Shown here: one piece after another, positions 1 through 8,955 of the stretch
Layout of the letters: each line of letters begins with the position of its first letter
How positions within the stretch are numbered: position 1 is the stretch's first letter
Source: Peribacillus asahii
GTDB taxonomy: Bacteria > Bacillota > Bacilli > Bacillales > DSM-1321
Assembly (NCBI RefSeq): GCF_003570725.1
Contig: NZ_QWVS01000012.1
Location: 23,927 to 87,926 of the forward strand
Direction of reading: 5' to 3'
Length of the DNA: 64,000 nt
Program-made: the position numbers and the translations under genes
The notes under the pieces: model-generated
Told to the model about the DNA's origin: nothing
What the model saw: the letters and a program-made list of their open reading frames with translations, nothing else
Database searches by the model: none

Positions 1-488
1 ACATCATAGCCTGCTTTCGCTAACACATTACATAATGAATCCCCTACAGCTGCCCCGCGAGCATGTCCTAGGTGTAGATCACCAGTTGGGTTTGCCGAAA
101 CAAACTCTACCTGAATTTTCTCACCCTTTCCAAAATCGCTTGCACCATAACTATCCTTTGCATCAAGAATAACCGGAATAAGCTCCGTTAAATATGAATT
201 ATTCATATAAAAGTTAATAAAACCTGGGCCCGCAATCTCAATTTTTTCAATCGATGCTTTAGATTGATTGAAGTTCGCAATTAATTCTTCTGCAATCATT
301 TTTGGTGCTTTTTTTGCAGTCTTTGTTAGGCGCATCGCCATATTGGTTGAATAATCACCGTTTGCTTTATCTTTTGGCAATTCTAGAATAACATCTGGTA
401 GTTGTTCTTCTGTTGCTAGGCCAGCTTTTAAGACAGCTGCTTTAATTTCTTCTTTTAACTTTGCTTGCACTTGTTCTACAACGTTCAT
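1..488 (-). CDS. argS: Arginyl-tRNA synthetase, N-terminal part (cut by window edge)
   Basis: Class I aminoacyl-tRNA synthetase that charges tRNA-Arg in the cytoplasm. Reading the minus strand from the ATG at 488 gives an N-terminus of the ArgS type ([19 protein letters not shown]), the Add-1 tRNA-recognition domain, then the [19 protein letters not shown] segment that contains the HIGH-type ATP signature (HLGH). About 162 codons lie in the window; the rest is beyond base 1. The start overlaps the stop of ywiB by four bases (ATGA), so the two are co-transcribed, as in Bacillus subtilis. Confidence 0.95.
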   Translation of the reverse strand, partial: MNVVEQVQAKLKEEIKAAVLKAGLATEEQLPDVILELPKDKANGDYSTNMAMRLTKTAKKAPKMIAEELIANFNQSKASIEKIEIAGPGFINFYMNNSYLTELIPVILDAKDSYGASDFGKGEKIQVEFVSANPTGDLHLGHARGAAVGDSLCNVLAKAGYD

Positions 489-931
489 TTCGCTGTTTCC
501 TCCTTATAAGAAATCTTCATCTCATATTGTCCAGGCTCGCTTCCTTGCATCTGTAATGTATAACGCAACATAAGCTTCCCTTCTCTTGCTTGCTCATCCC
601 AATGATAACTGCGTACTTTCGTTTTCGTTTGCGTTCCAAGCCGACCATATATACTTTCATAGTAGCCGTCTGTTAATTCGTTTAAACGAAATACTTGACG
701 CATTTTAAACACACCGCTTCTAAGCAGTAATGTTTCATTTTCTTTATGCTTAACCGTTGTATTTGTCGAACCCGCTTCGTTTTCTTCAGTATATTGAATG
801 TATAACGTATCTCCTTTGTACACACTTGTCCCAAAGGTAATGAGTTCATACGTTTCTGTATCTTGACCAAACGTGATTTTCGTTTGGAGAGTTACTTTAA
901 CTTTTTGTTTATTTATATGATGAAGAGACAA
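485..931 (-). CDS. ywiB: YwiB-family protein (DUF1934)
   Basis: A 148-residue protein of the DUF1934/YwiB family, predicted as a small lipocalin-like beta barrel; no established biochemical role. The sequence is almost entirely alternating beta-strand-like segments ([50 protein letters not shown]). Start is a TTG at 931 preceded by GGAAGTG about eight bases upstream; no better ATG exists. It lies directly before argS with a 4-bp overlap, the arrangement of B. subtilis. Length matches the family (about 140-150). Confidence 0.85.
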   Translation of the reverse strand: MSLHHINKQKVKVTLQTKITFGQDTETYELITFGTSVYKGDTLYIQYTEENEAGSTNTTVKHKENETLLLRSGVFKMRQVFRLNELTDGYYESIYGRLGTQTKTKVRSYHWDEQAREGKLMLRYTLQMQGSEPGQYEMKISYKEETAK

Positions 932-1035
932 AAAAACACTTCCTTCATAGCGTCATCCTTAACTTTTTAAGTATAAAGATTCTGAAGCGAAGTTTCAACT
1001 TCGATTTCATGTGAAATAAACAAGCCTTATATAAA

Positions 1036-1073
1036 AAAACTCTACAGAGAAACAAAAGTCTTTGTAGAGTTTT
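1036..1073 (-). terminator. Rho-independent terminator after speB
   Basis: Inverted repeat AACTCTACA ... TGTAGAGTT, followed on the minus strand by a run of T. It lies 15 bases past the speB stop, so it ends the speB transcript and separates it from ywiB-argS. Confidence 0.8.
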
Positions 1074-1087
1074 AATACACATCATAA

Positions 1088-1966
1088 TTATTTTTTTTGA
1101 ACCCATCCTAAAATCATTTCACGAATCAGCTTACTTGCTGTGTTAGCTGTTTGCTCAGACGGATCATAAACAGGAGCAACTTCGACTAAGTCACAGCCTA
1201 CCACTTTAATGTCTGAACCAGCAATTGCGTGAATCGACGCTAATAATTCTTTCGATGTAATGCCGCCGCAATCAACTGTACCTGTACCTGGTGCGTGTGC
1301 AGGGTCTAATACATCAATGTCAATAGTTACATAGACAGGACGACCTGCAAGCTTCGGTAATACTTCTTTCAATGGCTCTAGAACTTCAAATTTCGAAATG
1401 TGCATACCTTGCTCTTTCGCCCATTCAAACTCTTCCTTTAAACCAGAACGAATGCCGAAAGAATACACATTCTTTGGACCGATTAAATCAGCTGCTTTAC
1501 GGATGATTGCTGCATGTGAAAGCGGCTCACCTTCATAATCTTCGCGTAAATCAGTATGTGCATCCATATGAATAACCGCCATGTCCGGATACTTTTTATA
1601 CATTGCTTTAATAACCGGCCAGGACACAAGGTGTTCACCGCCCATTCCAAGCGGGAATTTACCATCTTCAAGTAATCCGTCGATATAGCTTTCAATTATA
1701 TCAATGCTTTTTTGCGGATTTCCAAACGGTAATGGAATATCCCCTGCATCAAAAAACTTTACTTCTTCTAATTCTCGATCCAGATAAGGACTGTATTCCT
1801 CTAAACCGATTGATACTTCCCGAATGCGTGCTGGACCGAAACGGGAACCTGGACGGAAGCTAACCGTCCAGTCCATCGGCATTCCATAAAGAACCGCTTC
1901 CGACTCTTCATAATTAGGGTGACTTTTAATAAATACATTACCTGAATAAGCTTCATCAAAACGCAT
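1088..1966 (-). CDS. speB: Agmatinase (ureohydrolase family)
   Basis: Hydrolyses agmatine to putrescine and urea, the last step of putrescine synthesis from arginine. The 292-residue protein has the ureohydrolase signatures for the di-manganese centre: GMGGEHLVSWP, DAHTDLR and DIDVLDPAHAPGTGT. The ATG at 1966 is chosen because AGGAGGGC lies six bases upstream and the N-terminus MRFDEAYSGNVFI matches the family; the open frame extends 20 codons further but without a ribosome site. In B. subtilis speE (spermidine synthase) lies immediately upstream; here only a remnant of it is left, so putrescine may be the end product at this locus. Confidence 0.95.
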   Translation of the reverse strand: MRFDEAYSGNVFIKSHPNYEESEAVLYGMPMDWTVSFRPGSRFGPARIREVSIGLEEYSPYLDRELEEVKFFDAGDIPLPFGNPQKSIDIIESYIDGLLEDGKFPLGMGGEHLVSWPVIKAMYKKYPDMAVIHMDAHTDLREDYEGEPLSHAAIIRKAADLIGPKNVYSFGIRSGLKEEFEWAKEQGMHISKFEVLEPLKEVLPKLAGRPVYVTIDIDVLDPAHAPGTGTVDCGGITSKELLASIHAIAGSDIKVVGCDLVEVAPVYDPSEQTANTASKLIREMILGWVQKK

Positions 1967-2129
1967 GTTTATGCCCTCCTTAGCAGACAAGGGGCGGAAT
2001 TTTATTAATTTCGTTAACTGGACCAAAATCCGAACTGAGCTTCAACAATGAGCAAAGCTTAGCTCTGTTCACGCCGCCTTTTTTCTTTAACATTTTATCT
2101 ATAATAGGAGTTTCTAAAAAAACTCTTAT

Positions 2130-2299
2130 TTATTTTACTAAATCTTGAACAAACTTAGGCAGTACAAAAGCTGCTTTATGAAGTTCTTTTGTATATTGCT
2201 TCAATCAGTTTGTTCTGTATGTAAAGTACGATTCACTTTCATCGTAATACCAAAGTTCTCAGTTTGTTTCTCGTAAACCAAATGCTCATTTATTCGCAT
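2130..2299 (-). pseudogene. speE: Spermidine synthase remnant (internal deletion)
   Basis: Between speB and pbpG, where B. subtilis has speE, the minus strand from 2299 reads MRINEHLVYEKQTENFG followed by ITMKVNRTLHTEQTD and a stop. In a shifted frame the sequence then continues YTKELHKAAFVLPKFVQD and ends at 2130. These match the first about 28 and last about 20 residues of spermidine synthase (compare YTEKQTKNFGITMKVN and HKAAFVLPKFVSDLIK of the B. subtilis enzyme as I remember them). The catalytic middle, roughly 220 residues, is gone. The join falls near 2200. Not functional. Confidence 0.85.
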
Positions 2300-2487
2300 C
2301 TATTTATTGAAATGAACCGGTTGCTGTTGGCTTTAGCTAGAAAAAGTATAGACGAATCTAGCAAAATTGCAAGATAAATCTTTGCTATTTACAATTACGA
2401 CGTTTAAAAAATACTTTTTCTTCCATAATAAATAATAGATAGATGATTCACCTTACTTAGCAAACTTTTTAATAAGGAGGCAAAGCA

Positions 2488-4545
2488 ATGGAAGTGATAC
2501 CACTTCAGCGATTTAAAAGGGCTGGAAAATATGTGCGAGCATTTCTAATCCTAGCAACACTCGGAATAATCCTTCTATTTATCATGCTTCTGTCTCTGCT
2601 CATTTATGCAAAAATCCTTGGCCCACCTCCATTGGCCGTCCCGGAATCTACCCTTTACTACAGTGAAAGCGGGACAGTCATCGGAGAAACCAATAATGGC
2701 CAAAAACGCTATTGGGTGTCGATTGACTCCATTTCACCGGAGCTTGTTAACGCGACTGTCGCCGTGGAAGATCGACAGTTTTATACACATAAGGGCTTTG
2801 ATGTAAAGCGAATTGGCGGCGCCATTATAGCAGATTTAAAAGCAAGAGCAAAAGTCCAGGGAGCAAGTACGATTACTCAGCAATATGCTCGAAATCTTTT
2901 TCTCGATCACGATAAAACATGGAAGCGAAAATGGAATGAAGCTTTATATACGATTCGGCTCGAAATGAATTATTCAAAAGAAGAAATTCTCGAAGGCTAC
3001 TTAAATACAATTTATTATGGACATGGAGCTTATGGGGCTGAGGCAGCCAGTCAATATTATTTTGGAAAAACAGCAAAAGAACTCACTCTTGCTGAGGCCA
3101 GCATTCTGGCGGGCATTCCAAAAGGGCCAAGCAGCTACTCTCCAATTGTAAATCTAGAGAAAGCAAAAACTCGCCAAAACATTGTTTTGCATTCAATGGT
3201 ACAAAAAAACTACATTTCTGAAGCAAAACGAAAACAAGCTCTCCAAGCTCCTTTATCCTTAAAAGGTGAACATACAATTGTTACAAATAAAATAGCTCCG
3301 TATTTCCAGGACGCCGTCAAGCAGACGCTGCAAAAGGAGTTAGGAATCGATGAGCGGACCATTGAGCTTGGCGGTTTACGTGTATATACAACATTAGATG
3401 AAAAACAGCAAGCATTAGCAGAAGAAGCATTTGAAAAAATCATCACCAAGTCCTCCAACATTCAAGGAGCACTCGTGGCGATGAAACCTAAAACGGGAGA
3501 AGTAACAGCGCTTGTAGGAGGAAGAGATTATCAACAATCACCTTTCAACCGAGCTACACAAGCGCTTCGTCAACCGGGCTCTACGATTAAGCCGCTTCTC
3601 TACTATGCTGCATTAGAAAATGGGTTCACGCCTTCGACTACTTTAATGAGTGAAAAAACGACATTTAAATTTGATGAGGGCCAATCCTCGTATTCACCAA
3701 GTAATTACAACCATCAGTACGCCGATTCGGAAATTACACTTGCTCAAGCCATTGCCCTATCAGATAACATTTATGCGGTGAAAACACATTTGTTCCTTGG
3801 ACAAAAAGTACTTCGCGATACCGCTAAACGTTTCGGACTAACATCAAAGATGGAAGTCGTGCCATCGCTTGCATTAGGAACGTCGGGAGCACGTATCATA
3901 GAAATGGTCAATGCATACAGCCTATTTGCTAATGGTGGGAAAAAGGTAAAACCAGTTTTCATTACAAGAGTAGAGAATCACCAAGGCGATGTTTTATTTC
4001 AATATAAAAAAGAAAACGAACAAGTGCTGGACCCTGATCAAACTTTTGTCATGACACAGATGCTAACAGGCGTCTTTGATGAAACGCTTAACGGTTATAC
4101 CAAAGTAACAGGCAGCACGATTAGTAAACAATTAACGCGCGTGTACGCCGGAAAATCCGGTTCTACCTCTACAGATAGTTGGATGATTGGCTACACACCA
4201 CAACTTGTTACAGGGGTATGGACAGGGTATGATCAAGCAAAAAAAATTGAAAATCCAGCCGAAAAGGGATACGCTAAGAAAATTTGGGCTACCTTCATGG
4301 AAGCAAGTCTTAAAGATAAGCCAGTAAAATATTTTAAAGAAACAAGCAACGTCGTCGGTCTTCATATCGATCCAAAAAGCGGAAAAATTGCGTCCGAACG
4401 TTGCTCCAATTCCCGTTTAACCTACTTTGTCAAAGGAACAGAACCAGAGGAATATTGTCCAGAGCATTTCAAAGGTGATGCACCGAAAGAACAACAACCA
4501 GCGAAAAAACCTTGGTATAAGTGGATTTTAAAACCTTGGGGCTAA
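2488..4545 (+). CDS. pbpG: Class A penicillin-binding protein, PbpG/PBP2d type
   Basis: Bifunctional peptidoglycan synthase of 685 residues, anchored by one membrane segment (about 18-41). Glycosyltransferase family 51 domain: EDRQFYTHKGFD with catalytic Glu94, then GASTITQQYARN. Transpeptidase domain: STIK (Ser365), SDN (425-427) and KSGST (556-560). AAGGAGG lies seven bases before the ATG. In B. subtilis the orthologue (ywhE) is expressed in the forespore under sigma-F and takes part in spore peptidoglycan synthesis; I did not find a convincing sigma-F promoter upstream. The position next to the speE remnant and ywhD matches the B. subtilis order. Intact. Confidence 0.92.
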   Translation: MEVIPLQRFKRAGKYVRAFLILATLGIILLFIMLLSLLIYAKILGPPPLAVPESTLYYSESGTVIGETNNGQKRYWVSIDSISPELVNATVAVEDRQFYTHKGFDVKRIGGAIIADLKARAKVQGASTITQQYARNLFLDHDKTWKRKWNEALYTIRLEMNYSKEEILEGYLNTIYYGHGAYGAEAASQYYFGKTAKELTLAEASILAGIPKGPSSYSPIVNLEKAKTRQNIVLHSMVQKNYISEAKRKQALQAPLSLKGEHTIVTNKIAPYFQDAVKQTLQKELGIDERTIELGGLRVYTTLDEKQQALAEEAFEKIITKSSNIQGALVAMKPKTGEVTALVGGRDYQQSPFNRATQALRQPGSTIKPLLYYAALENGFTPSTTLMSEKTTFKFDEGQSSYSPSNYNHQYADSEITLAQAIALSDNIYAVKTHLFLGQKVLRDTAKRFGLTSKMEVVPSLALGTSGARIIEMVNAYSLFANGGKKVKPVFITRVENHQGDVLFQYKKENEQVLDPDQTFVMTQMLTGVFDETLNGYTKVTGSTISKQLTRVYAGKSGSTSTDSWMIGYTPQLVTGVWTGYDQAKKIENPAEKGYAKKIWATFMEASLKDKPVKYFKETSNVVGLHIDPKSGKIASERCSNSRLTYFVKGTEPEEYCPEHFKGDAPKEQQPAKKPWYKWILKPWG

Positions 4546-4559
4546 TAAACATTGAATTG

Positions 4560-4630
4560 GCGGGATTACAAGACAATTCAGCGGGATTTTTTACAAATTT
4601 GGCGGGATTCTCTCTCTATTTCGCGGGATT
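4560..4630. repeat. Four GCGGGATT units at exact 21-bp period
   Basis: GCGGGATT starts at 4560, 4581, 4602 and 4623, exactly 21 bp apart, with A/T-rich spacers of unrelated sequence. It fills the gap between the pbpG stop and the terminator. Because 21 is divisible by three, chance frames show seven-residue periodicity; these are not taken as genes. Confidence 0.85.
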
Positions 4631-4651
4631 TTTTCATTCTAGACAAACAAA

Positions 4652-4688
4652 GAAGCCACCCAAAAGTATATACTTTTGGGCGGCTTCT
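4652..4688. terminator. Bidirectional terminator between pbpG and ywhD
   Basis: A long stem (GAAGCC-A-CCCAAAAGTA paired with TACTTTTGGG-C-GGCTTC) with one mismatch and a tiny loop lies between two convergent genes. The T-rich flanks on both sides are modest, but the stem is strong. Confidence 0.75.
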
Positions 4689-4708
4689 TCTACTTCCTAT
4701 AGTTACTA

Positions 4709-5221
4709 TTATTCAACCGTCAAATCCTGCTTTAATTGCTCTGCAGAACGCTCCCACATACCTGCATCATGATTCTGTAAATAATCGGCTAATATCTTTT
4801 TCGATTTATCGTCCATATGCTCGACCATAATATGACGTTTCAATGATTTATCCATTTTATTCACATGCTCTGGCAATGACTTGTATCCACGGCGAATCGA
4901 GCGATCAACCGTCATTTCACAAGCCGTTACACCAGCATATAGCGGACCATTTGGACCTACTTCAATCGTAACCCAGACGAGCCAATATGGTTTAGCATTT
5001 GGGACTTCCTCTTTAGAAGTTAAAAACTTAATGCCGCGTTCTACCGCACTGCGCGCATGCATCGCACCAATATCCACTTCTGCTTCTCCAGCTTCGACAT
5101 CAATAATGACCGGTGAAATATTATCAAGCGTTAATACACCTGCACCAAATCCACCATGTCCCTCTGTAGGATCGTTTTTGATAATATTAAAACCGACCTT
5201 TTTCTTTTGTTGTTCTTCCAT
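4709..5221 (-). CDS. ywhD: YwhD-family protein
   Basis: Conserved Bacillaceae protein of unknown function. The 170 residues begin MEEQQKKKVGFNIIKNDP and contain the family segment EGHGGFGAGVLTLDN. I choose the ATG at 5221 because GGAGGAG lies nine bases upstream; a frame with six more codons is open but has no ribosome site. It follows ywhC by 29 bases on the same strand, as in B. subtilis, so the two probably form one transcript ending at the bidirectional terminator. Confidence 0.85.
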   Translation of the reverse strand: MEEQQKKKVGFNIIKNDPTEGHGGFGAGVLTLDNISPVIIDVEAGEAEVDIGAMHARSAVERGIKFLTSKEEVPNAKPYWLVWVTIEVGPNGPLYAGVTACEMTVDRSIRRGYKSLPEHVNKMDKSLKRHIMVEHMDDKSKKILADYLQNHDAGMWERSAEQLKQDLTVE

Positions 5222-5250
5222 TCTTCTACTCTCCTCCATCCATATTTATC

Positions 5251-5898
5251 TTAAAAAAAGATACCGCTAAAAAATTGACTTAATGTACCTGAAATAAACG
5301 GCAGTACCGTTTGAAATAGTGGATCAATCGTATAATGACTGAGCGGGGTAAGAACGATAATTAAAAACACTAACATGCCATACTGTTCAAATTGCGTTAA
5401 TTTAGCCCGCATATCTGTCGAAACTAAGTCTTCAATAATCCGATATCCATCCAAAGGAGGAAACGGCAATAAATTAAAGACAAACAACACAAGATTCAGC
5501 CAAATAAGCATTTCAAAAAACGGGACAATCAATGGAGATATTTGTACTCCTGCGGCAAGCAATCCGTACCAAACAAAGTACCCTATACTCGCAACCACTA
5601 AATTACTAAAGGGACCAGCAAAAGATACTAAAATTCCTGCTAGACGTGGATTTTTAAAATAAAAACGATTCACAGGAACCGGTCGCGCCCATCCAAATCC
5701 AAACAGCAAAATAAAAATCGTACCGACTGGATCTAAATGTGAAACTGGATTTAACGTCACTCGGCCCTCATTTTTCGCTGTTAAATCACCAAACTTATAC
5801 GCCACATAAGCATGGGCAAATTCATGTACGGTAAAAGCAATTAGCAGAACGACGATGACATATGGCAACTGTTGTAAATCAAACGCTAAAAAATCCAT
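5251..5898 (-). CDS. ywhC: Site-2-protease-type membrane metalloprotease YwhC (M50 family)
   Basis: Integral membrane zinc metallopeptidase homologue of 215 residues. The HExxH zinc motif is in [16 protein letters not shown] near the N-terminus inside the first membrane segment, and the second motif appears as [13 protein letters not shown], with the Asp that completes the zinc site. About five hydrophobic segments are visible. Substrate unknown. Start ATG at 5898 has GGGGGAG nine bases before it; an alternative ATG at 5916 also has a usable site (AGGGG), so the N-terminus is uncertain by six residues. Confidence 0.88.
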   Translation of the reverse strand: MDFLAFDLQQLPYVIVVLLIAFTVHEFAHAYVAYKFGDLTAKNEGRVTLNPVSHLDPVGTIFILLFGFGWARPVPVNRFYFKNPRLAGILVSFAGPFSNLVVASIGYFVWYGLLAAGVQISPLIVPFFEMLIWLNLVLFVFNLLPFPPLDGYRIIEDLVSTDMRAKLTQFEQYGMLVFLIIVLTPLSHYTIDPLFQTVLPFISGTLSQFFSGIFF

Positions 5899-6037
5899 CC
5901 ATAGTTTCTCCCCCATTATTTTATACCCCTAGTATACAGGAAATCACTGAGAAGGGAAAAAACTCTGTTTTCAGATTGTTGCAATTTCTTCCACAATATG
6001 AAACACTACAATCATATCGGGAAAGGAGGGAAACTAT

Positions 6038-6223
6038 ATGCCATATGTAACTGTAAAAATGCTAGAAGGCCGTACAGACGAGCAAAAGAAAGCATTAGTA
6101 GAAAAAGTAACTGCAGCTGTTTCGGAAACAACAGGAGCACCAGCAGAAGCTGTAACGATTTTTATCGAAGAAATGTCTAAAAACCATCTAGCTGTCGCAG
6201 GCGTTCGTAAAAGCGATTTATAA
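6038..6223 (+). CDS. ywhB: 4-oxalocrotonate tautomerase family protein
   Basis: Small tautomerase of 61 residues. After removal of Met the N-terminal Pro (MPYVTVKM) is the catalytic base of this superfamily; the sequence GRTDEQKKALVEKVTAAV is the typical first helix. AAAGGAGGG lies nine bases upstream. Orthologue of B. subtilis YwhB, whose physiological substrate is not established. Transcribed divergently from ywhC. Confidence 0.93.
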   Translation: MPYVTVKMLEGRTDEQKKALVEKVTAAVSETTGAPAEAVTIFIEEMSKNHLAVAGVRKSDL

Positions 6224-6242
6224 AAGGATAGAGAAGTGTAAA

Positions 6243-6337
6243 TTCTAGCTTACTGGCTAGGTCACTGCGAAAAAGACCGGAGCCATCAGTGCCCCATTTG
6301 GTACGCAATTTGACCGAGCTAGTCCCGCTTTTTTATT
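6243..6337 (+). other. Possible structured transcript or complex terminator after ywhB
   Basis: About 95 bases with nested inverted repeats (CACTG ... CAGTG, and GCTAGGTCA facing TGACC-GAG-CTAG) that end in CCCGCTTTTTT. It may simply be the ywhB terminator, but it is longer and GC-richer than a standard one. I do not recognise an RNA family. Confidence 0.35.
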
Positions 6338-6350
6338 CTATACATAGAGA

Positions 6351-6382
6351 AAAAGCTAAGCTGTTAGCTCAGCTTAGCTTTC
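6351..6382 (-). terminator. Terminator overlapping the ywgA stop codon
   Basis: AGCTAAGCTG pairs with CAGCTTAGCT; the TAA of ywgA lies in the loop region and a short T run follows on the minus strand. The last codons of ywgA therefore form one arm. Confidence 0.65.
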
Positions 6383-6873
6383 TCTTGTAACTGTTCAATA
6401 TATACATACGCTTCATCAATTTCTTCGAGTGTATATTTCTGCTTGCTTTTTAATGTAAAAATCTTCTCGATTACCTCATCTTTTTCGAGCGTATCGAAAA
6501 ATAATACGGTAGAAACAAGCTCTAAAAAGCGTGCATTTTGTTCGTTCATATCTAGCAAGCACTCTTCTAACATTGGCATATCCACTTCCTGCATCGATAA
6601 AAAGTCACGACCCGCTTCTGTAATGGAATAGCAGTATTGGTAATACCCAGCCCTTTTTTCTCTTACTTCATTTAAGTAGCCCATATTGCACAGCTCTTCA
6701 ATTCGTAATGTTAGTTCCTCTGAATACGGTCCATAGAAATGGAACTGATATTTCTCTTGAAAGGGAAATGATAGCTTTTTCGCAATATAGACGATCTTTT
6801 GCAGTTTTTTTCGGCCAGAAATCTCTCCTGCAACAGAAATAGCATTTATAATTTTCGCATGATCCTTAAACAA
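6364..6873 (-). CDS. ywgA: YwgA-family protein
   Basis: Conserved Bacillus protein of 169 residues, function unknown. The N-terminal half (AISVAGEISGRKKLQKIVYIAKKLSFPF followed by FHFYGPYSEELTLRIEEL) resembles a winged-helix-like fold also seen in phage and antitoxin-associated proteins; the C-terminal part is helical. It lies 32 bases after ywfO on the same strand, as in B. subtilis, so they are probably an operon. Length agrees with the family (about 166). Confidence 0.82.
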   Translation of the reverse strand: MFKDHAKIINAISVAGEISGRKKLQKIVYIAKKLSFPFQEKYQFHFYGPYSEELTLRIEELCNMGYLNEVREKRAGYYQYCYSITEAGRDFLSMQEVDMPMLEECLLDMNEQNARFLELVSTVLFFDTLEKDEVIEKIFTLKSKQKYTLEEIDEAYVYIEQLQEKAKLS

Positions 6874-6905
6874 GGCTCATCACTCCTTACCCAAATGTTC
6901 CTATC

Positions 6906-8213
6906 TTATTCCGGCAAATCCAATAGTCTTCGAATTTGTCTTTTTACAATTTTCTTTGTCGATTCATCGCGCAATAAATCTTCAGGGAAATATAGCTTAT
7001 GATCCGTTCTGCGCTTACCTGAAATAGCATCAACGATTTGTGATTCACGAGACAATTCACGAATCTCTCCGTTATTCTTCAACAGATGAATCGGCAAACG
7101 CTCTTCTTCCTCACCTGGACGATAGAAATCATAGGGTAAATCGGATGAAGAATCGACCACGAGATAATATTCGGGATCAATGCCCGCTTTTTTAAATAAC
7201 GTATTTAATTCCATTAACTTATTCATCTGTTCATTTGATGGGTGAAATTCCACATACTTAAACAATCTACGATTTGCAAACCGACTACATAAATCCTTTA
7301 AAATGGCATCCTCTTCATTTTCCCAGCATTGAAAATAATAGAGCATCACGGCTTCATCCATTTTTAAATAATCCGCTAACGTCACATGCCCGTTAAACAT
7401 CGAATAAAAATGGACAGGCTCTTGAGCGAACGTATAGCCTGACTCCGATAAGTATTTCGCTCTATGCAAAATCTTTGTTAAAATCACTTCCGCACTGCGC
7501 GTTACTGGATGAAAGTAGACTTGCCAATACATTTGATAACGACTCATGATGTAATCTTCCACAGCATGCATCCCGCTTTGCTTAATAACAACCTGCTCTT
7601 CGCGAGGACGCATAACACGCAGAATCCGCTCCATATCAAAATGGCCGTAGCTAACACCTGTAAAATACGCATCACGCTGCAAGTAATCCATACGATCTGC
7701 ATCAATTTGGCTTGAAATTAAACTGACAACTAACTTATTTGCATATGTTTTGGCAATAACTTCTGCGACTTTTTTCGGGAAATCCTCCGCCACTTTTTTT
7801 AACACAGCATTCACTTCTGTATCACCAAGAATAATTTGCTGAGTAAACTGCTCATGGTCCAAATTAAATACTTTTTCAAAAGAATGAGAGAATGGCCCAT
7901 GCCCTAAATCATGCAAAAGAGCCGCACATAAAGAAAGAAGCCGTTCCTCCTGCTTCCATTCTTGTCGATTCACAAATACATCATCTACAATACGACGCAC
8001 AATTTCATACACACCAAGTGAATGATTAAACCGACTATGTTCAGCTCCATGAAATGTCAAATAAGTTGTACCTAGCTGCTTAATTCGACGCAATCGTTGA
8101 AATTCCTTCGTCCCTATTAAATCCCAAATCACCCGATCACGAACGTGAATATAGCGATGCACTGGATCTTTAAACACTTTCTCTTCCATTAATTTTTCAT
8201 GGGAATACTTCAT
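6906..8213 (-). CDS. ywfO: HD-domain phosphohydrolase YwfO
   Basis: A 435-residue HD-superfamily protein related to dGTPases and dNTP triphosphohydrolases. The metal motif is seen in HSRFNHSLGVYEI (first His) and ALLHDLGHGPFSHSFE (HD pair plus downstream His), with SSQIDADRMDYLQRDAY supplying the last Asp. The B. subtilis orthologue is a nucleotide phosphohydrolase; exact substrate here is not shown. Start ATG at 8213 is followed by KYSHEKLMEEKVFKDPVHRYI, the usual N-terminus. Confidence 0.88.
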   Translation of the reverse strand: MKYSHEKLMEEKVFKDPVHRYIHVRDRVIWDLIGTKEFQRLRRIKQLGTTYLTFHGAEHSRFNHSLGVYEIVRRIVDDVFVNRQEWKQEERLLSLCAALLHDLGHGPFSHSFEKVFNLDHEQFTQQIILGDTEVNAVLKKVAEDFPKKVAEVIAKTYANKLVVSLISSQIDADRMDYLQRDAYFTGVSYGHFDMERILRVMRPREEQVVIKQSGMHAVEDYIMSRYQMYWQVYFHPVTRSAEVILTKILHRAKYLSESGYTFAQEPVHFYSMFNGHVTLADYLKMDEAVMLYYFQCWENEEDAILKDLCSRFANRRLFKYVEFHPSNEQMNKLMELNTLFKKAGIDPEYYLVVDSSSDLPYDFYRPGEEEERLPIHLLKNNGEIRELSRESQIVDAISGKRRTDHKLYFPEDLLRDESTKKIVKRQIRRLLDLPE

Positions 8214-8368
8214 AAGCGCCTCTCTTTTTTAAAATCATTTCTATCAATTATAGCTTGTTTCCCTTTAAAAGCCTATCTTTACAGCAAGAAATGCGGCTAA
8301 AATTGTAAGAAGTCTGGAATAAATCTTCTATTAAAGAGGCATCCTACCTATGCATTCGCGATAAAAAA

Positions 8369-8397
8369 TCACCACGCCAATCAACTACGAGGTGATG
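8369..8397 (-). terminator. Terminator after the DUF1450 gene
   Basis: ATCACC ... GGTGAT with a loop of about 17 bases; on the minus strand it is followed by TTTTTTA. It lies 14 bases past the stop at 8411. Confidence 0.55.
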
Positions 8398-8410
8398 ATG
8401 ATACAGTACA

Positions 8411-8632
8411 TTATTTAAGCTTCTTATCTATCTTATCCATTAACTCATCTTCTGTTGGCGCTGCTACTGGACGATTATTCACAAAAGCAAAAGATTTCTT
8501 TCTTCCTGGACCACAATAGGATTGGCAGCCCACTTCAATCTTTGCATCCGGGTCTAGCTTTTGTAAACGAGGTACCAAAGTTTTGATATTAACTGCCTGG
8601 CAGTCATCACACACTCGGAATTCATTAGCCAT
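8411..8632 (-). CDS. DUF1450 (YuzB-like) small cysteine protein
   Basis: Seventy-three residues beginning [15 protein letters not shown]. Four cysteines in a CxxC plus CxxxxC-like pattern ([18 protein letters not shown]) and the tail [17 protein letters not shown] recall the YuzB/DUF1450 family and thioredoxin-fold ferredoxin-like proteins. Function unknown; an Fe-S or zinc role is only an inference. The ATG at 8632 is favoured because AGAAAGGATGG precedes it; the frame is open 11 codons further. Confidence 0.75.
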   Translation of the reverse strand: MANEFRVCDDCQAVNIKTLVPRLQKLDPDAKIEVGCQSYCGPGRKKSFAFVNNRPVAAPTEDELMDKIDKKLK

Positions 8633-8955
8633 CCTTCGTTTACCATCCTTTCTATATATAAACAATCTACTCTTTATATTTATATTTAAATAACTAAATG
8701 GTATTTTACCGCTTCTACTTGTTTATTTCAAGAGGTGAACATGCACCGAATATACGCTCCTTTTCCTACTTTTTACAAAAGTCATATATGAGTAACAATC
8801 TAAAGCAGTCAAATAAAAACTACTATCCTTTTAACTTTTATGAATAAAATTTCCCGAACCTGTCCAAACTGATTAGTAAAATACAACAATGTTCCTAAAC
8901 TTCAATATCATCAATTTATCATTTTTAGATAGTACAAGAAAGGAAGTATGCGCTT
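8633..8955. other. Intergenic region upstream of rsfA and the DUF1450 gene
   Basis: A/T-rich 323-bp divergent promoter region. I see no gene, repeat or clear stem-loop. It must hold the rsfA promoter; no sigma-F consensus could be assigned with confidence. Confidence 0.5.

Noticed and set aside
4521..4772. Open frames with seven-residue repeats (LAGF-type) after pbpG
   Set aside because: They come from the 21-bp DNA repeat read in several frames, run through the terminator, and have no ribosome site.
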